Of a stretch of DNA of 64,000 bases, positions 9,104 to 17,145 are shown one piece after another. Both the position numbers and the translations under genes were made by a program. This stretch comes from Xenorhabdus vietnamensis. Its GTDB lineage: Bacteria; Pseudomonadota; Gammaproteobacteria; Enterobacterales; Enterobacteriaceae. The notes under the pieces were generated by a model, which was given only the letters and a program-made list of their open reading frames with translations, did not search any database and was not told where the DNA came from. The first letter of the stretch is position 1, and every line of letters begins with the position of its first letter. The stretch covers positions 62,001-126,000 of the forward strand of contig NZ_MUBJ01000010.1 of assembly GCF_002127535.1 (NCBI RefSeq), in the 5' to 3' direction.

Positions 9104-9295
9104 ATGTTAGAGCGAAAAAGGAAGCATCCCGCAGATAACATACTGCCCAAGAGGGTTTATAGGGGAAAATCAAAGTATGAATATCATCCTGCAACAGGTG
9201 GTTCAATCTCTATCTGCTGTCTAAACTCACCAGTATCCGTTGTTTGGAAAGAGTACAATAAGATTTTGAAAAAAACAGAAAAAAACAGCACATAG
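9104..9295 (+). CDS. Orphan arm-type DNA-binding domain resembling a tyrosine integrase N-terminus
   Basis: A 63-residue basic protein with KRKHPADNILPKRVYRGKSK followed by YEYHPATGGSISICCL, the pattern of the small arm-site-binding domain that opens many phage and ICE tyrosine recombinases (K/R-rich, LP.RVYRGKS.YE..P..GG). The core-binding and catalytic domains are absent and the frame stops soon after VVWKEYNKILKKTEKNS. GAGG lies nine bases before ATG 9104; a TTG three bases upstream is less likely. It is either the stump of a lost element or a domesticated DNA-binding protein. No att site or tRNA is seen nearby. Confidence 0.6.
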   Translation: MLERKRKHPADNILPKRVYRGKSKYEYHPATGGSISICCLNSPVSVVWKEYNKILKKTEKNST

Positions 9296-9323
9296 AGCTT
9301 ATTATATGTTTAAATTAATAAAA

Positions 9324-9345
9324 AACGGGAGTTATCGCTCCCGTT
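9324..9345 (-). terminator. Terminator-like hairpin oriented for a minus-strand transcript
   Basis: AACGGGAG and CTCCCGTT form an 8-bp stem with a 6-base loop. On the minus strand it runs into TTTTATTAATTT; on the plus strand it has no T-run. The only minus-strand candidate upstream is the gene remnant at 9483-9572. Confidence 0.6.
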
Positions 9346-9482
9346 GATTCAAATAACATAACCACTGTCTGAATAAAACTCAGTAATCACAGCAAAAATA
9401 ATCTGTATTAGAAAATATTATTTCATTTTCTATCATAAAAATTGCCATTTATCCGACAAAAACAATAAGAAAAAATAACTTC

Positions 9483-9572
9483 TTAGAGCCGCACTATTAT
9501 TGCATTACTAACATAAGCATTGAACTGCTCTTTAGCATTGGGAATATGGTCTTTCCAAATTCGTGCTACGAT
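9483..9572 (-). pseudogene. Possible remnant of an ABM-type (antibiotic biosynthesis monooxygenase) gene start
   Basis: On the minus strand AGGTGAG (9579-9585) is followed six bases later by ATC GTA GCA CGA ATT TGG, reading IVARIWKDHIPNAKEQFN and onward to a stop at 9483. ABM-domain proteins characteristically begin M(I/V)ARIW..., and here the expected start codon reads ATC. The frame ends after 29 codons with no further similarity. The open frame itself extends upstream to an ATG at 9623 without a ribosome binding site. My reading is a dead 5' fragment whose original terminator may survive at 9324-9345; this is tentative. Confidence 0.35.
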
Positions 9573-9628
9573 ATAAATCTCACCTATAAATTTTTTAAAA
9601 CAAGATAGCAAACAATGGAGCATGGCTT

Positions 9629-10111
9629 ATGATGCATATAAGTAAGATTATAAAAACTATTGTTATTCCGACTCTAATAACTCTATTGTTATCAACTCCG
9701 GCTGGTGCAAGAGAGGGGAAAGTGATTAACTTACCCGATAAACGATTTGCTGTTATGTCAACTGGTGATCTGGAAAATGCATCAATTGGCAGCTATTCTA
9801 TTGCTATTTTCAAAGATAAAGATCTTACAGACTTTGAAACTGGAGCTATCTTTGAACGTGATGGTTCAGTGTTTAAAGACAATGGAAATCCGCGGATTAC
9901 ATTTGCTGATATTAATGGCGATGGTTCCAAAGAACTAATCGTTTCCAAACTCACTGCTGGTTCTGGAAATTATCTTGAAGTTGATGCGCTCAAAATTACT
10001 AAAAAAAATGTCACACTTCTCACCCGCATCCATATAAATGGGAATAATGATCCCATAAAGTCACTCCGTGCAATATGTAAAAGGGGGAAATGCGTAGAGC
10101 AAAAAAATTAA
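9629..10111 (+). CDS. pliI: Periplasmic inhibitor of I-type lysozyme (PliI family)
   Basis: PliI proteins bind and block invertebrate (I-type) lysozyme in the periplasm. The 160-residue product starts with a signal peptide (PTLITLLLSTPAGA). The PliI core then follows: STGDLENASIGSYSIAIFKD, an RDGSV turn, FADINGDGSKELIV and AGSGNYLEVDALKI. Two late cysteines in ICKRGKC could form a short disulfide loop. GGAG lies eight bases before ATG 9629 and favours it over ATG 9632. No partner operon genes; a small secreted protein follows 130 bases later. The function would suit an invertebrate-associated bacterium, but inhibition is inferred from family resemblance only. Confidence 0.72.
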   Translation: MMHISKIIKTIVIPTLITLLLSTPAGAREGKVINLPDKRFAVMSTGDLENASIGSYSIAIFKDKDLTDFETGAIFERDGSVFKDNGNPRITFADINGDGSKELIVSKLTAGSGNYLEVDALKITKKNVTLLTRIHINGNNDPIKSLRAICKRGKCVEQKN

Positions 10112-10244
10112 ATAAGTGCCTATTCAATGAAAATCGCTATGCACTGATATTCGGCGTAAACGTTGAATTATGTACTATTGTTAATGATGTCATTCCAGTT
10201 AAAGTTATCACCGCTATTATGGTATAGCTGATCGAGAGGAAGTT

Positions 10245-10616
10245 ATGAAACGCCTTTTATTGCCGATTTTCCTTGCTCCATTCTTTTCATATGCCGCATA
10301 TGCTAATGTAGATAAAACGGCAGAAACTTATTGTAAATTATTTGGAAAAGCCTCTATAGAAGCATTTAAAACCCAAGATTCCCCCGACACGATAGCCCAA
10401 AAGGCTTTCAAAGAATTAAGTAGTGAAGGATTTGATCTTAAAGAAATTCATAGCAATAAAGATGAATTTATTGCATCTATCAAACAAACAGTTTCAGAAA
10501 TCAGAAAAAATAAACAAGTCTTTCCAAGCACTCGTCATTTTGATGAATTACTGGTTAAATCTATCGAAGCATGCAAAACACAAACAAAGCATGCCTTATC
10601 CGAAAAAATAAAATAA
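10245..10616 (+). CDS. Small exported protein of unknown function
   Basis: I do not recognise this gene. The 123 residues begin with a clear signal peptide (MKRLLLPIFLAPFFSYAAYA, cleavage likely after residue 20). The mature part of about 103 residues is Lys-rich and probably helical, with only two cysteines (30 and 110), positioned to staple the ends by one disulfide. GAGAGGAAG precedes ATG well. It lies just downstream of the lysozyme-inhibitor-like gene on the same strand with a 133-base gap, so co-expression is possible. A hairpin follows. Confidence 0.7.
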   Translation: MKRLLLPIFLAPFFSYAAYANVDKTAETYCKLFGKASIEAFKTQDSPDTIAQKAFKELSSEGFDLKEIHSNKDEFIASIKQTVSEIRKNKQVFPSTRHFDELLVKSIEACKTQTKHALSEKIK

Positions 10617-10621
10617 GAAAC

Positions 10622-10652
10622 GTAGAGCGACTAACTTACGTTGTCGCTCTAC
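10622..10652. terminator. Bidirectional terminator between the small exported protein and prfH
   Basis: GTAGAGCGAC and GTCGCTCTAC give a perfect 10-bp stem. The minus-strand flank is GTTTCTTATTTTATTTTTT, strong for prfH; the plus-strand flank is weaker (TTATTAGCCCTTTT). Confidence 0.7.
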
Positions 10653-10739
10653 TTATTAGCCCTTTTCACCACTTAAATTACAATTACTGAGAGTATTTAA
10701 TTATTATCACCCTGCGATTTGGTATCTATTAGGCGTATA

Positions 10740-11357
10740 TTAACTTAGTAGTGTAAATTTCATCCCAATAAAAGTACGCACTGCACTTCCCCTTTCAACC
10801 TGATGATGAAATAAACGTCGTTCAGCTTTTAGCTGTGCTTGCTGCATACTTTGTAGCTGCCGAATTCTATGCTCCAATAATAAACAAGCGAGTCGACGAT
10901 TAGCGTGTTGGCTGCGTTCAGACTGCACTTTAACGCTGATTCCGCTAGCAATATGTACTGCCCTAACCGCTGATTCTGTTTTATTGACATGTTGACCTCC
11001 TGGCCCTGAGGCTCTTGACGTTTCAAATTTAATGTCGCCTTCCATCATTTCTTGCATAGGCTCAAATTGCGTCACACCAATAAACCAATTTTTGCGGCCT
11101 GCTCCTTTTCGCCACGGGCTTTCACAAATCCATTTGATAGTACCGTTCCAACGCTTAAGCAGCTGTAACTCTTTTTCTCCCTGAATGGCAATTAATACAG
11201 AGCGTAATGTGCCAACACGTTGCCCTCGTTCTTCTTCCAAAATATCTACAATAATATTTAATTCAGTGGCTTCTTGAATCAATCGCTCTAACGCTTTTTT
11301 GACCGCAAGCATGCATTCATCAGGTCCTTGAGCCGAGGAAATTTGCAACAAAATCAT
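10740..11357 (-). CDS. prfH: Peptide chain release factor homologue PrfH
   Basis: A 205-residue RF1/RF2 relative lacking the stop-codon-recognition domains but keeping the catalytic GGQ loop (ASGPGGQHVNKTESAVR, GGQ at 120-122). PrfH is reported to release the peptide from ribosomes stalled by a cut in the 16S rRNA decoding centre, after which the partner RtcB seals the cut. The start ATG overlaps the rtcB2 stop (ATGA), so the two are translationally coupled. The pair is sporadic in enterobacteria and sits here in an accessory stretch, which fits horizontal acquisition. Confidence 0.92.
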   Translation of the reverse strand: MILLQISSAQGPDECMLAVKKALERLIQEATELNIIVDILEEERGQRVGTLRSVLIAIQGEKELQLLKRWNGTIKWICESPWRKGAGRKNWFIGVTQFEPMQEMMEGDIKFETSRASGPGGQHVNKTESAVRAVHIASGISVKVQSERSQHANRRLACLLLEHRIRQLQSMQQAQLKAERRLFHHQVERGSAVRTFIGMKFTLLS

Positions 11358-12475
11358 TCGTTGCCTCCTCGTGTTTTATATGTCAAAACAGGTTTTAATC
11401 GTGCTATCAACTTCACCAAGCCTGCTTGTAGCATAGCGTCCATCACACCACTGATAGGTTTATAAGCTTCTGGGGCTTCTTGAAAAATTAATTGCTTATC
11501 TAAACAAATGACACGGCTACCTAATGCTGTACGGGAAAGTTGAACAGCATTATAACGTCCGCTCAAACGCTCCTTACATTCCCCACGCATCCATTTCCGT
11601 CCTGCCCCATGAGCAAGAGAAAACAAACTACTTGCACTATTCAAAGGTTGAACCAAATAACTATAATCTCCACGAGATCCCGGAATAATCACAGGCCCTT
11701 GATCAGCTGGGGTTGCTCCCTTACGGTGCAACCAACCAGTGATACCATCAATAGTACATGGGGTAAGCAAATTATGAGAAACATCAAGTAGACGTTCTCC
11801 ACTTACCCGCCAACGTTTTAACATTCTTTCTGCGATCAGCTGACGGTTAAAACAAGCATAATCCAACGCTTGTTGATGCTGTTGAAGGTAATTCAATGCC
11901 TGTGGGCTGGTTGCTATCAATCCATGGTGTCCATGTTCGCTAAGATGTTGTTCAAGGATCATTTGCCCCATACCACGTGAACCACTATGCACTAATAGCA
12001 AAAGTTGCTGTTTACTCAGTTGCCAAGTTTCAAGAATATCCGGTTGATAAATCTCATCTAATTGCTGTAGTTCAGCAAAATGATTGCCACCACCAATCGT
12101 TCCCGGCGAATAACAAAAATGTTCAGGAGTATTATCGGGTAAATCTTCTATATTTAAAGAGATATCAATGGAACCGAGTCGTTTTTCGAGTTTATCCAGT
12201 GACCATTTGCTCAACGTCAAATCTGTTCGCCACAACGCCATACCACAACCAATATCATTACCGATAAGAGCCGGATAAAAACGTGATTGAGAGAAAAATG
12301 CAGCGCCGACAGGGTACCCTCTGCCAGGATGCAGATCCGGTAGACCAACGACACGCACCATGTCAGGAAGTTGTGCTGTTATTTCAAGTTGCTGGATAGC
12401 CTTACCTTCCAGCCAGGTATTTTCTGCTACGATAAGCTGCACGTTTGGTGCAGCCGAATGCAAAGTATTGCCCAT
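11354..12475 (-). CDS. rtcB2: RNA ligase RtcB2, partner of PrfH
   Basis: GTP-dependent ligase joining 3'-phosphate or 2',3'-cyclic phosphate to 5'-OH RNA ends. The 373-residue protein keeps the Mn2+ and guanylylation residues: GNDIGCG (Cys77), GGGNHF (His132), LVHSGSRG (His163), VSHN (His234) and the nucleotidyl-acceptor His289 in LAHGAGR. It is shorter than the classic RtcB of rtcBA operons (about 408 residues), and rtcA and rtcR are absent, as expected for the RtcB2-PrfH class that repairs toxin-cleaved 16S rRNA. Preceded by AAGG eight bases before the ATG and by a leader ORF and stem described separately. Confidence 0.92.
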   Translation of the reverse strand: MGNTLHSAAPNVQLIVAENTWLEGKAIQQLEITAQLPDMVRVVGLPDLHPGRGYPVGAAFFSQSRFYPALIGNDIGCGMALWRTDLTLSKWSLDKLEKRLGSIDISLNIEDLPDNTPEHFCYSPGTIGGGNHFAELQQLDEIYQPDILETWQLSKQQLLLLVHSGSRGMGQMILEQHLSEHGHHGLIATSPQALNYLQQHQQALDYACFNRQLIAERMLKRWRVSGERLLDVSHNLLTPCTIDGITGWLHRKGATPADQGPVIIPGSRGDYSYLVQPLNSASSLFSLAHGAGRKWMRGECKERLSGRYNAVQLSRTALGSRVICLDKQLIFQEAPEAYKPISGVMDAMLQAGLVKLIARLKPVLTYKTRGGNE

Positions 12476-12512
12476 AGATCAACCTTAATGATCAGTAAAA
12501 ATAAGGATGTGG

Positions 12513-12578
12513 TCAGGCCTTTCTAGCCAAGCAATACTGAAAATTTTGATTTAGTAATTAGCTAAGGGCTGGCCTGAA
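12513..12578 (-). promoter_or_regulatory. Long stem in the rtcB2-prfH leader, possible attenuator
   Basis: On the minus strand TCAGGCC-AGCC (12568-12578 plus neighbours) can pair with GGCT-GGCCTGA across about 39 bases, giving 7 + 4 base pairs around a 5-base bulge. The 5' arm lies inside the last codons of the leader ORF at 12559-12603, so a ribosome on the leader would disrupt the stem. TTATTTTT begins 8 bases after the 3' arm. Regulatory role is inference. Confidence 0.45.
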
Positions 12579-12603
12579 AAGAGTCATTGTTATTGTCATC
12601 ATC
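12559..12603 (-). CDS. Putative leader peptide of the rtcB2-prfH operon
   Basis: A 14-codon ORF encoding MMTITMTLFRPALS, preceded by AAAAGGAG with nine bases between AGGAG and the first of two consecutive ATGs, a better ribosome binding site than that of rtcB2. It ends 83 bases before rtcB2. Its last codons form one arm of the stem at 12513-12578. Leader ORFs overlapping a hairpin arm are the layout of translational attenuation. The peptide has no run of one amino acid except two Met-Thr pairs, so the signal might be ribosome integrity or general translation, not one charged tRNA. Unproven. Confidence 0.45.
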
Positions 12604-12667
12604 GTGAATTTCTCCTTTTCAGTAGTTAATGTGGGTTTAGTGAGTAACTGCATTTTGCAGGAGCTGC

Positions 12668-12673
12668 ATCATA
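12668..12673 (-). promoter_or_regulatory. Candidate -10 element for the rtcB2-prfH leader transcript
   Basis: TATGAT on the minus strand, about 50 bases before the leader-peptide ribosome binding site. The -35 region is weak and no sigma-54 -24/-12 pair, typical of rtcBA, is seen. Confidence 0.3.
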
Positions 12674-12853
12674 CTTCAAGCTTTATAGGTATTGCCAGTA
12701 TTTTTTTAAATTAAACTATCCCAAGATACTTTAATTACATTTAGTTTTAATTTCACCAAGAAACAAATAATTACATTTCCCCTAACTGATAATTTCATTC
12801 TTATCAACAAAAAATAAAATCTATAGAATTAAGATCAAAAAAGAAAAGTGGCA

Positions 12854-13207
12854 TTAATCCTTTAGCGGTAATGCTATCCCGAATATTAAAAACAATAAAA
12901 GCACTAAAAAAGTATTTTTTAACTCAGAAGAATGATATTGAGATAATAATTTTTCCTTATTATCCTGATTAGACTCTACTTTATCTAATGAAAACTTATT
13001 ATCCTCAATTTCAGCAAGTATCGTTTTCGCACGCTCCATATCAGATTGATGGACAAGAAGTTTTACACCACCGAATGCTTGAGAATACATATAATTATTC
13101 CATACAATATCTTCATCTAGCACAACTGTATAAATATCTTCTGATAACATTCTGCCCAAAACAATGTGGGCATCTATCGGCGATAGAAAATTTGCCAATA
13201 ACCGCAT
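12854..13207 (-). CDS. DUF2007-domain protein with a C-terminal membrane anchor
   Basis: A 117-residue protein. Residues 1-65 match the DUF2007 pattern (MRLLANFLSPIDAHIVLGRML, a central acidic and aromatic stretch, then KLLVHQSDMERAKTIL), a small fold often called a putative signal-transducing protein, function unknown. A charged linker and one C-terminal hydrophobic segment (TFLVLLLFLIFGIALPL) suggest a tail-anchored inner-membrane protein. The frame is open to 13243, but ATG 13207 has AAAGAGG upstream and starts at the domain. A hairpin at 12851-12874 overlapping the stop runs into CACTTTTCTTTTTTG on the minus strand and probably terminates it. Confidence 0.75.
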   Translation of the reverse strand: MRLLANFLSPIDAHIVLGRMLSEDIYTVVLDEDIVWNNYMYSQAFGGVKLLVHQSDMERAKTILAEIEDNKFSLDKVESNQDNKEKLLSQYHSSELKNTFLVLLLFLIFGIALPLKD

Positions 13208-13367
13208 ATTTCCTCTTTGAGGATGACTGTTCCACATAAGCACACCATGATCAGATGATTTATTAACCAGTATAACCCACCATTGCGCATCTTTTCCAAT
13301 TTTCTCTAATTGACTGGGAAAATGATCGTTCTATCTGTGTTAAATTTCTATGAGTTAACCTTAGTAG

Positions 13368-13409
13368 ATTCCAAGTTGCTGCTTCATTGACTATGCTGGA
13401 ACTTGAAAT
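13368..13409. repeat. Degenerate short copy of the TATACCC/TTTCAAGTTGCAG repeat family
   Basis: ATTCCAAGTTGCTGC and GCTGGAACTTGAAAT are imperfect inverted repeats (12 of 15) separated by 12 bases. They resemble the inner ends of the fuller repeat at 60729-60869. The copy lacks the outer TATACCC ends. The rest of 13208-13459 shows nothing else. Confidence 0.35.
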
Positions 13410-13459
13410 TTGTTATATTTCATTCCAGAATTAATAATTAATGGGAAAGGTTAAACATA

Positions 13460-14194
13460 CTAATCACATGATGATTTCTGAGTTTTATGATTTATAGCTC
13501 CATTATCAATCAATAATTTTTTCATTTCTTTTAAATTACGCTGACAAGCATATGATAATGCGCTTTGATCATAAGATGGCATATTTACATCATTTGTTAT
13601 TGTAAATAAATCCAGATTCGCACCCTGTTCAATCAAATACTTTACAGTATTAATTCTATTATTACTGGCCGCAATCATGACAAGAGTTTCACCATCATCT
13701 TCAATAGTTTGATCATTTAAATCAAGATCATTCTTTATCAGATTGTGTATCTTCTTCACTATATTAGTATTTTTACCCAAAACAGCCGATTTCAATATAT
13801 GATGAACATCTCCTTTATCCGTTGCCCATAAATTGGCTTTTTTCGATATTAAATAATCTACCACATCTTCATAACCAATAAAAGCAGCCCAACCTAGTGC
13901 TGTTTGGTCCAAACTTCCCGTATCCTTAGCTTCAATATTTTGACCTTGTTCAATCATTTCTTTAATTATTTCTATATCTCCTTGTTTAACAGCATCAAAC
14001 CATTTCCTATTTTCTCCTGCAGATGGTTTTTCATAAAAAACTCTATGGGGTAATTTCTGCGGATTAGCTAAATCTACCATTTCGGTATAATCTAATCTAA
14101 ATTTTTTATATCCATCTGGATTATTATTTAATGTTTTTGCATTAGTATTAACAGATACTAATAGTAACACAGAAAATGCCATTATCTTTCTCAT
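13460..14194 (-). CDS. Exported ankyrin-repeat protein
   Basis: A 244-residue protein with a signal peptide (MRKIMAFSVLLLVSVNTNA), hence probably periplasmic, followed by ankyrin repeats from about residue 65. Visible repeat cores are WFDAVKQGDIEIIKEMIEQG, TALGWAAFIGYEDVVDYLIS, TLVMIAASNNRINTVKYLIE and SALSYACQRNLKEMKKLLID. Ankyrin repeats bind other proteins; the partner is unknown. The frame is open upstream to 14254, but ATG 14194 follows GAGGGATGT and starts the signal peptide. Monocistronic on a strongly AT-rich background; no function can be assigned. Confidence 0.78.
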   Translation of the reverse strand: MRKIMAFSVLLLVSVNTNAKTLNNNPDGYKKFRLDYTEMVDLANPQKLPHRVFYEKPSAGENRKWFDAVKQGDIEIIKEMIEQGQNIEAKDTGSLDQTALGWAAFIGYEDVVDYLISKKANLWATDKGDVHHILKSAVLGKNTNIVKKIHNLIKNDLDLNDQTIEDDGETLVMIAASNNRINTVKYLIEQGANLDLFTITNDVNMPSYDQSALSYACQRNLKEMKKLLIDNGAINHKTQKSSCD

Positions 14195-14420
14195 ACATCC
14201 CTCATTTCTTAATATAATCACAAAGTTAAAATAAACTCTTAACATTATATGCATTAAACACTTAGATCTCTTTTTTATTTTCTGTTCTATGCGTTAAAAT
14301 TCATTAAAAGTATATTTATGCCAAAAAAATAATAAATATGCTGTAAGATAGAAGAGGATCTACATAAAATATGGTTAATATTTTCGAAAAAAAGCATGAA
14401 AATAAATAGTGAGATTACAC

Positions 14421-14448
14421 AAGGCACATTCAAACATGAATGCGCCTT
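14421..14448 (-). terminator. Hairpin after the small lipoprotein gene
   Basis: AAGGC-ACATTC and GAATGC-GCCTT pair as a two-part stem directly after the stop codon. The minus-strand flank is T-poor, so the hairpin may be processed or weak. Confidence 0.4.
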
Positions 14449-14458
14449 CGCTCAGTAA

Positions 14459-14803
14459 CTAAATTTTTCCCATTTCCTTTAATCTTTTGAACATTTCTAC
14501 ATCTCTTCTAGTTTGTTCTAACATTCTGCTGGACTCACGAGCCCAGGCACTAGGATCACCAAAATTAGAGCCTCTTGTTCTTGCTGACATTTCAAGTGCA
14601 TGACATTTTTCCATATCAATAGCATCTTTTCTGGATGTTATTTCATCTAAGATTCTGAGGGTAGTATTGCCATTATCTGAGTTTTCACCAAGAGCCGAAC
14701 ATAATTCATTACCACTGAGTGATGTTAAGTTATCTGTTGGTATTTTATTGAATACACAACCAGACATAGCAAGTGTAGATAATAATAGTAATTTTTTTAG
14801 CAT
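14459..14803 (-). CDS. Small lipoprotein of unknown function
   Basis: A 114-residue protein with signal peptide and lipobox LAMSGC (lipid Cys16); residue 17 after the Cys is Val, not Asp, so sorting to the outer membrane by Lol is expected. The mature part is polar and helical, with Cys pairs around NELCSAL and MEKCHAL and a charged C-terminal helix (RMLEQTRRDVEMFKRLKEM). I do not recognise the family; small lipoproteins of this type occur in phage-derived and accessory regions. The 320 bases between it and icd hold only the icd terminator. Confidence 0.7.
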   Translation of the reverse strand: MLKKLLLLSTLAMSGCVFNKIPTDNLTSLSGNELCSALGENSDNGNTTLRILDEITSRKDAIDMEKCHALEMSARTRGSNFGDPSAWARESSRMLEQTRRDVEMFKRLKEMGKI

Positions 14804-15077
14804 TTAATTCTGAATCCATAAAAACGGGGCAGCAGTATATATACATAAGTAAATTAGGTAAATACAACATGAAGTACTCACCGGATATATGCTGTTGATG
14901 TCATTTAGAGGCTAATCTAATTTGTGCAAAAATCTGACGTAAAGTTAATCAGAGGAAAACTGACAAATGCCATGATGATAAGGATAAAAATTGGATTATT
15001 TGGCAGCGAATAATGGTTAAATTTAAACCGCCTTTGCAGGGGAGTTTTCAGAAGAATTTTAACACCCCAAAAAAACA

Positions 15078-15101
15078 AACGGGAACCATTAAGCCCCCGT
15101 T
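15078..15101 (-). terminator. Rho-independent terminator of icd
   Basis: AACGGG and CCCGTT form a stem that runs on the minus strand into TGTTTTTTTGG, 20 bases after the icd stop codon. Confidence 0.8.
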
Positions 15102-15122
15102 ATATATTCCAATTAGTTATTA

Positions 15123-16376
15123 TTACATATTACAAATAATTGCGTCACCGAACTCACTACATTTCAGTAGCTTAGCATCATCCATCAGGCGCTCAAAGTC
15201 GTAAGTGACGGTCTTGGCTGCAATTGCACCTTCCATTCCCTTAACGATTAGGTCTGCGGCTTCAAACCATCCCATGTGGCGCAACATCATTTCAGCGGAA
15301 AGGATTACAGAACCCGGGTTTACTTTGTCCTGACCTGCGTATTTAGGTGCAGTACCGTGTGTTGCTTCAAACAATGCACATTCGTCACCAATGTTTGCAC
15401 CAGGAGCAATACCGATACCACCTACTTGCGCAGCCAAAGCATCAGAAATGTAGTCACCATTCAGGTTCATACAAGCGATAACATCATATTCTGCTGGACG
15501 CAGCAAAATTTGTTGCAAGAAAGCATCTGCGATTACATCCTTGATGATGATATCTTTACCGTTTTTAGGATTCTTGATCTTAACCCATGGACCACCATCC
15601 AGCAGTTCTCCGCCGAACTCCGTGCGAGACAGTTCGTAACCCCAATCTTTGAAAGCGCCTTCAGTGAATTTCATGATATTACCTTTATGAACCAGAGTTA
15701 CTGATTCACGGTCATTATCAATCGCGTATTCAATAGCAGCGCGTACTAAACGTTTAGTGCCTTCTTCTGAGCAAGGTTTGATACCGATACCACACTGCTG
15801 AGGGAAACGGATCTTATTAACACCCATTTCATCCTGCAGGAATTTAATAACTTTGTCCGCTTCCGCTGAACCCGCTTTCCATTCAATACCCGCATAAATG
15901 TCTTCTGCGTTTTCACGGAAAATAACCATATCTGTTAGCTCAGGCTGTTTAACAGGGCTTGGCGTACCTTGATAGTAACGAACCGGACGCAGGCAGACAT
16001 ACAGATCTAACTGCTGACGCAGCGCTACGTTCAGAGAACGGATACCACCACCTACCGGAGTTGTCAGAGGACCTTTGATAGCAACACGGTATTCACGGAT
16101 CAAATCCAGTGTCTCATCTGGCAACCAAACATCTTTGCCATAGACATGTGTGGATTTCTCGCCCGTGTAGATTTCCATCCAAGAAATTTTGCGCTCTCCG
16201 CTATAAGCTTTCTGAATCGCAGCATCAACAACTTTCAGCATGACCGGCGTAACATCAACACCAATGCCATCCCCTTCGATATAAGGGATTACAGGGTTAT
16301 TCGGAACATTTAATTTACCTTTGGCATCAATAGTAATCTTTTTACCTTCCGCCGGAACAACTACTTTGCTTTCCAT
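15123..16376 (-). CDS. icd: NADP-dependent isocitrate dehydrogenase
   Basis: TCA-cycle enzyme oxidising isocitrate to 2-oxoglutarate and CO2 with NADP+. The 417 residues align with E. coli Icd throughout, including [20 protein letters not shown], which holds the phosphorylation serine (Ser114 here, Ser113 in E. coli) used by AceK to divert flux to the glyoxylate shunt. [17 protein letters not shown] binds metal and substrate. The C-terminus ends FGDAIICNM instead of FGDAIIENM. No integrated phage disrupts the 3' end, a known attB in E. coli. Divergent from rluE. Confidence 0.97.
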   Translation of the reverse strand: MESKVVVPAEGKKITIDAKGKLNVPNNPVIPYIEGDGIGVDVTPVMLKVVDAAIQKAYSGERKISWMEIYTGEKSTHVYGKDVWLPDETLDLIREYRVAIKGPLTTPVGGGIRSLNVALRQQLDLYVCLRPVRYYQGTPSPVKQPELTDMVIFRENAEDIYAGIEWKAGSAEADKVIKFLQDEMGVNKIRFPQQCGIGIKPCSEEGTKRLVRAAIEYAIDNDRESVTLVHKGNIMKFTEGAFKDWGYELSRTEFGGELLDGGPWVKIKNPKNGKDIIIKDVIADAFLQQILLRPAEYDVIACMNLNGDYISDALAAQVGGIGIAPGANIGDECALFEATHGTAPKYAGQDKVNPGSVILSAEMMLRHMGWFEAADLIVKGMEGAIAAKTVTYDFERLMDDAKLLKCSEFGDAIICNM

Positions 16377-16479
16377 TAACCTCTCCTTTCAAATAAGCGC
16401 ATGCCTTGTTAATTTTTTGTAAGGGACGTGTCAATACTACTTGAATATTCTGCAAACGCCAATGGTCACAGATTTAAGG

Positions 16480-16485
16480 TATAAT
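16480..16485 (+). promoter_or_regulatory. -10 element of rluE
   Basis: A perfect TATAAT 31 bases before ATG 16516. It places the transcription start near 16492 and argues against the upstream TTG at 16441 as the rluE start. Confidence 0.5.
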
Positions 16486-16515
16486 ACGCACCCTAATTTT
16501 TCACAATGGCTTATC

Positions 16516-17145
16516 ATGACAAATATCTCTTTTAAAAAACGCCAACTTAACCGATTCAGCCAAAGAAAAAATAACAAAATCATAAAAAAACTAACAGGCA
16601 CTCGTCGGGTATTGATTTTTAACAAACCTTATGATGTTCTGCCCCAATTTACTGATGAAATGGGAAGATCAACGTTAAAAAACTTTATCCCGTTTACTGA
16701 TGTTTATGCCGCTGGTCGTCTGGATCGTGATAGTGAAGGGTTATTGGTGTTGACCAACGACGGAAAATTGCAGGCCAAATTAACTCAGCCTCATAAAAAA
16801 ACCGCTAAAGTTTATTATGTTCAAGTAGAAGGCATTCCTGATGAAACTGCACTGAATAAACTCCGCAATGGTGTCACATTAAAAGATGGCCCAACTTTGC
16901 CAGCCGGAGCTGAATTAGTGGAAGAACCTGAATGGGTTTGGGAGCGAACGCCGCCCATACGGGAACGGAAAAGCATTCCAGTAAGTTGGCTTAAAATTAC
17001 GCTATATGAAGGCCGCAACCGGCAAGTACGTAGAATGACCGCTCATGTGGGTTACCCTACACTGCGCCTAATCCGTTTCAGTATGGGATCCATACAGTTA
17101 TGTTCATTATCCCCCGGAGAATGGAGAGAAATTAATCTTGTTTAG
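16516..17145 (+). CDS. rluE: 23S rRNA pseudouridine(2457) synthase RluE
   Basis: RsuA/RluB/E/F-family synthase without an S4 domain, modifying U2457 of 23S rRNA. The 209 residues show the catalytic motif [18 protein letters not shown] with its Asp, the nearby [19 protein letters not shown], and [16 protein letters not shown] near the C-terminus. The start is set by the TATAAT at 16480. It overlaps nudJ by 8 bases, so the two form a coupled pair as in E. coli. Confidence 0.95.
   Translation: MTNISFKKRQLNRFSQRKNNKIIKKLTGTRRVLIFNKPYDVLPQFTDEMGRSTLKNFIPFTDVYAAGRLDRDSEGLLVLTNDGKLQAKLTQPHKKTAKVYYVQVEGIPDETALNKLRNGVTLKDGPTLPAGAELVEEPEWVWERTPPIRERKSIPVSWLKITLYEGRNRQVRRMTAHVGYPTLRLIRFSMGSIQLCSLSPGEWREINLV

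Noticed and set aside
12620-12700. Sigma-54 promoter for rtcB2 like that of rtcBA
   Set aside because: TGGCA occurs but the -12 TTGCA partner is missing at the right spacing; no rtcR nearby.
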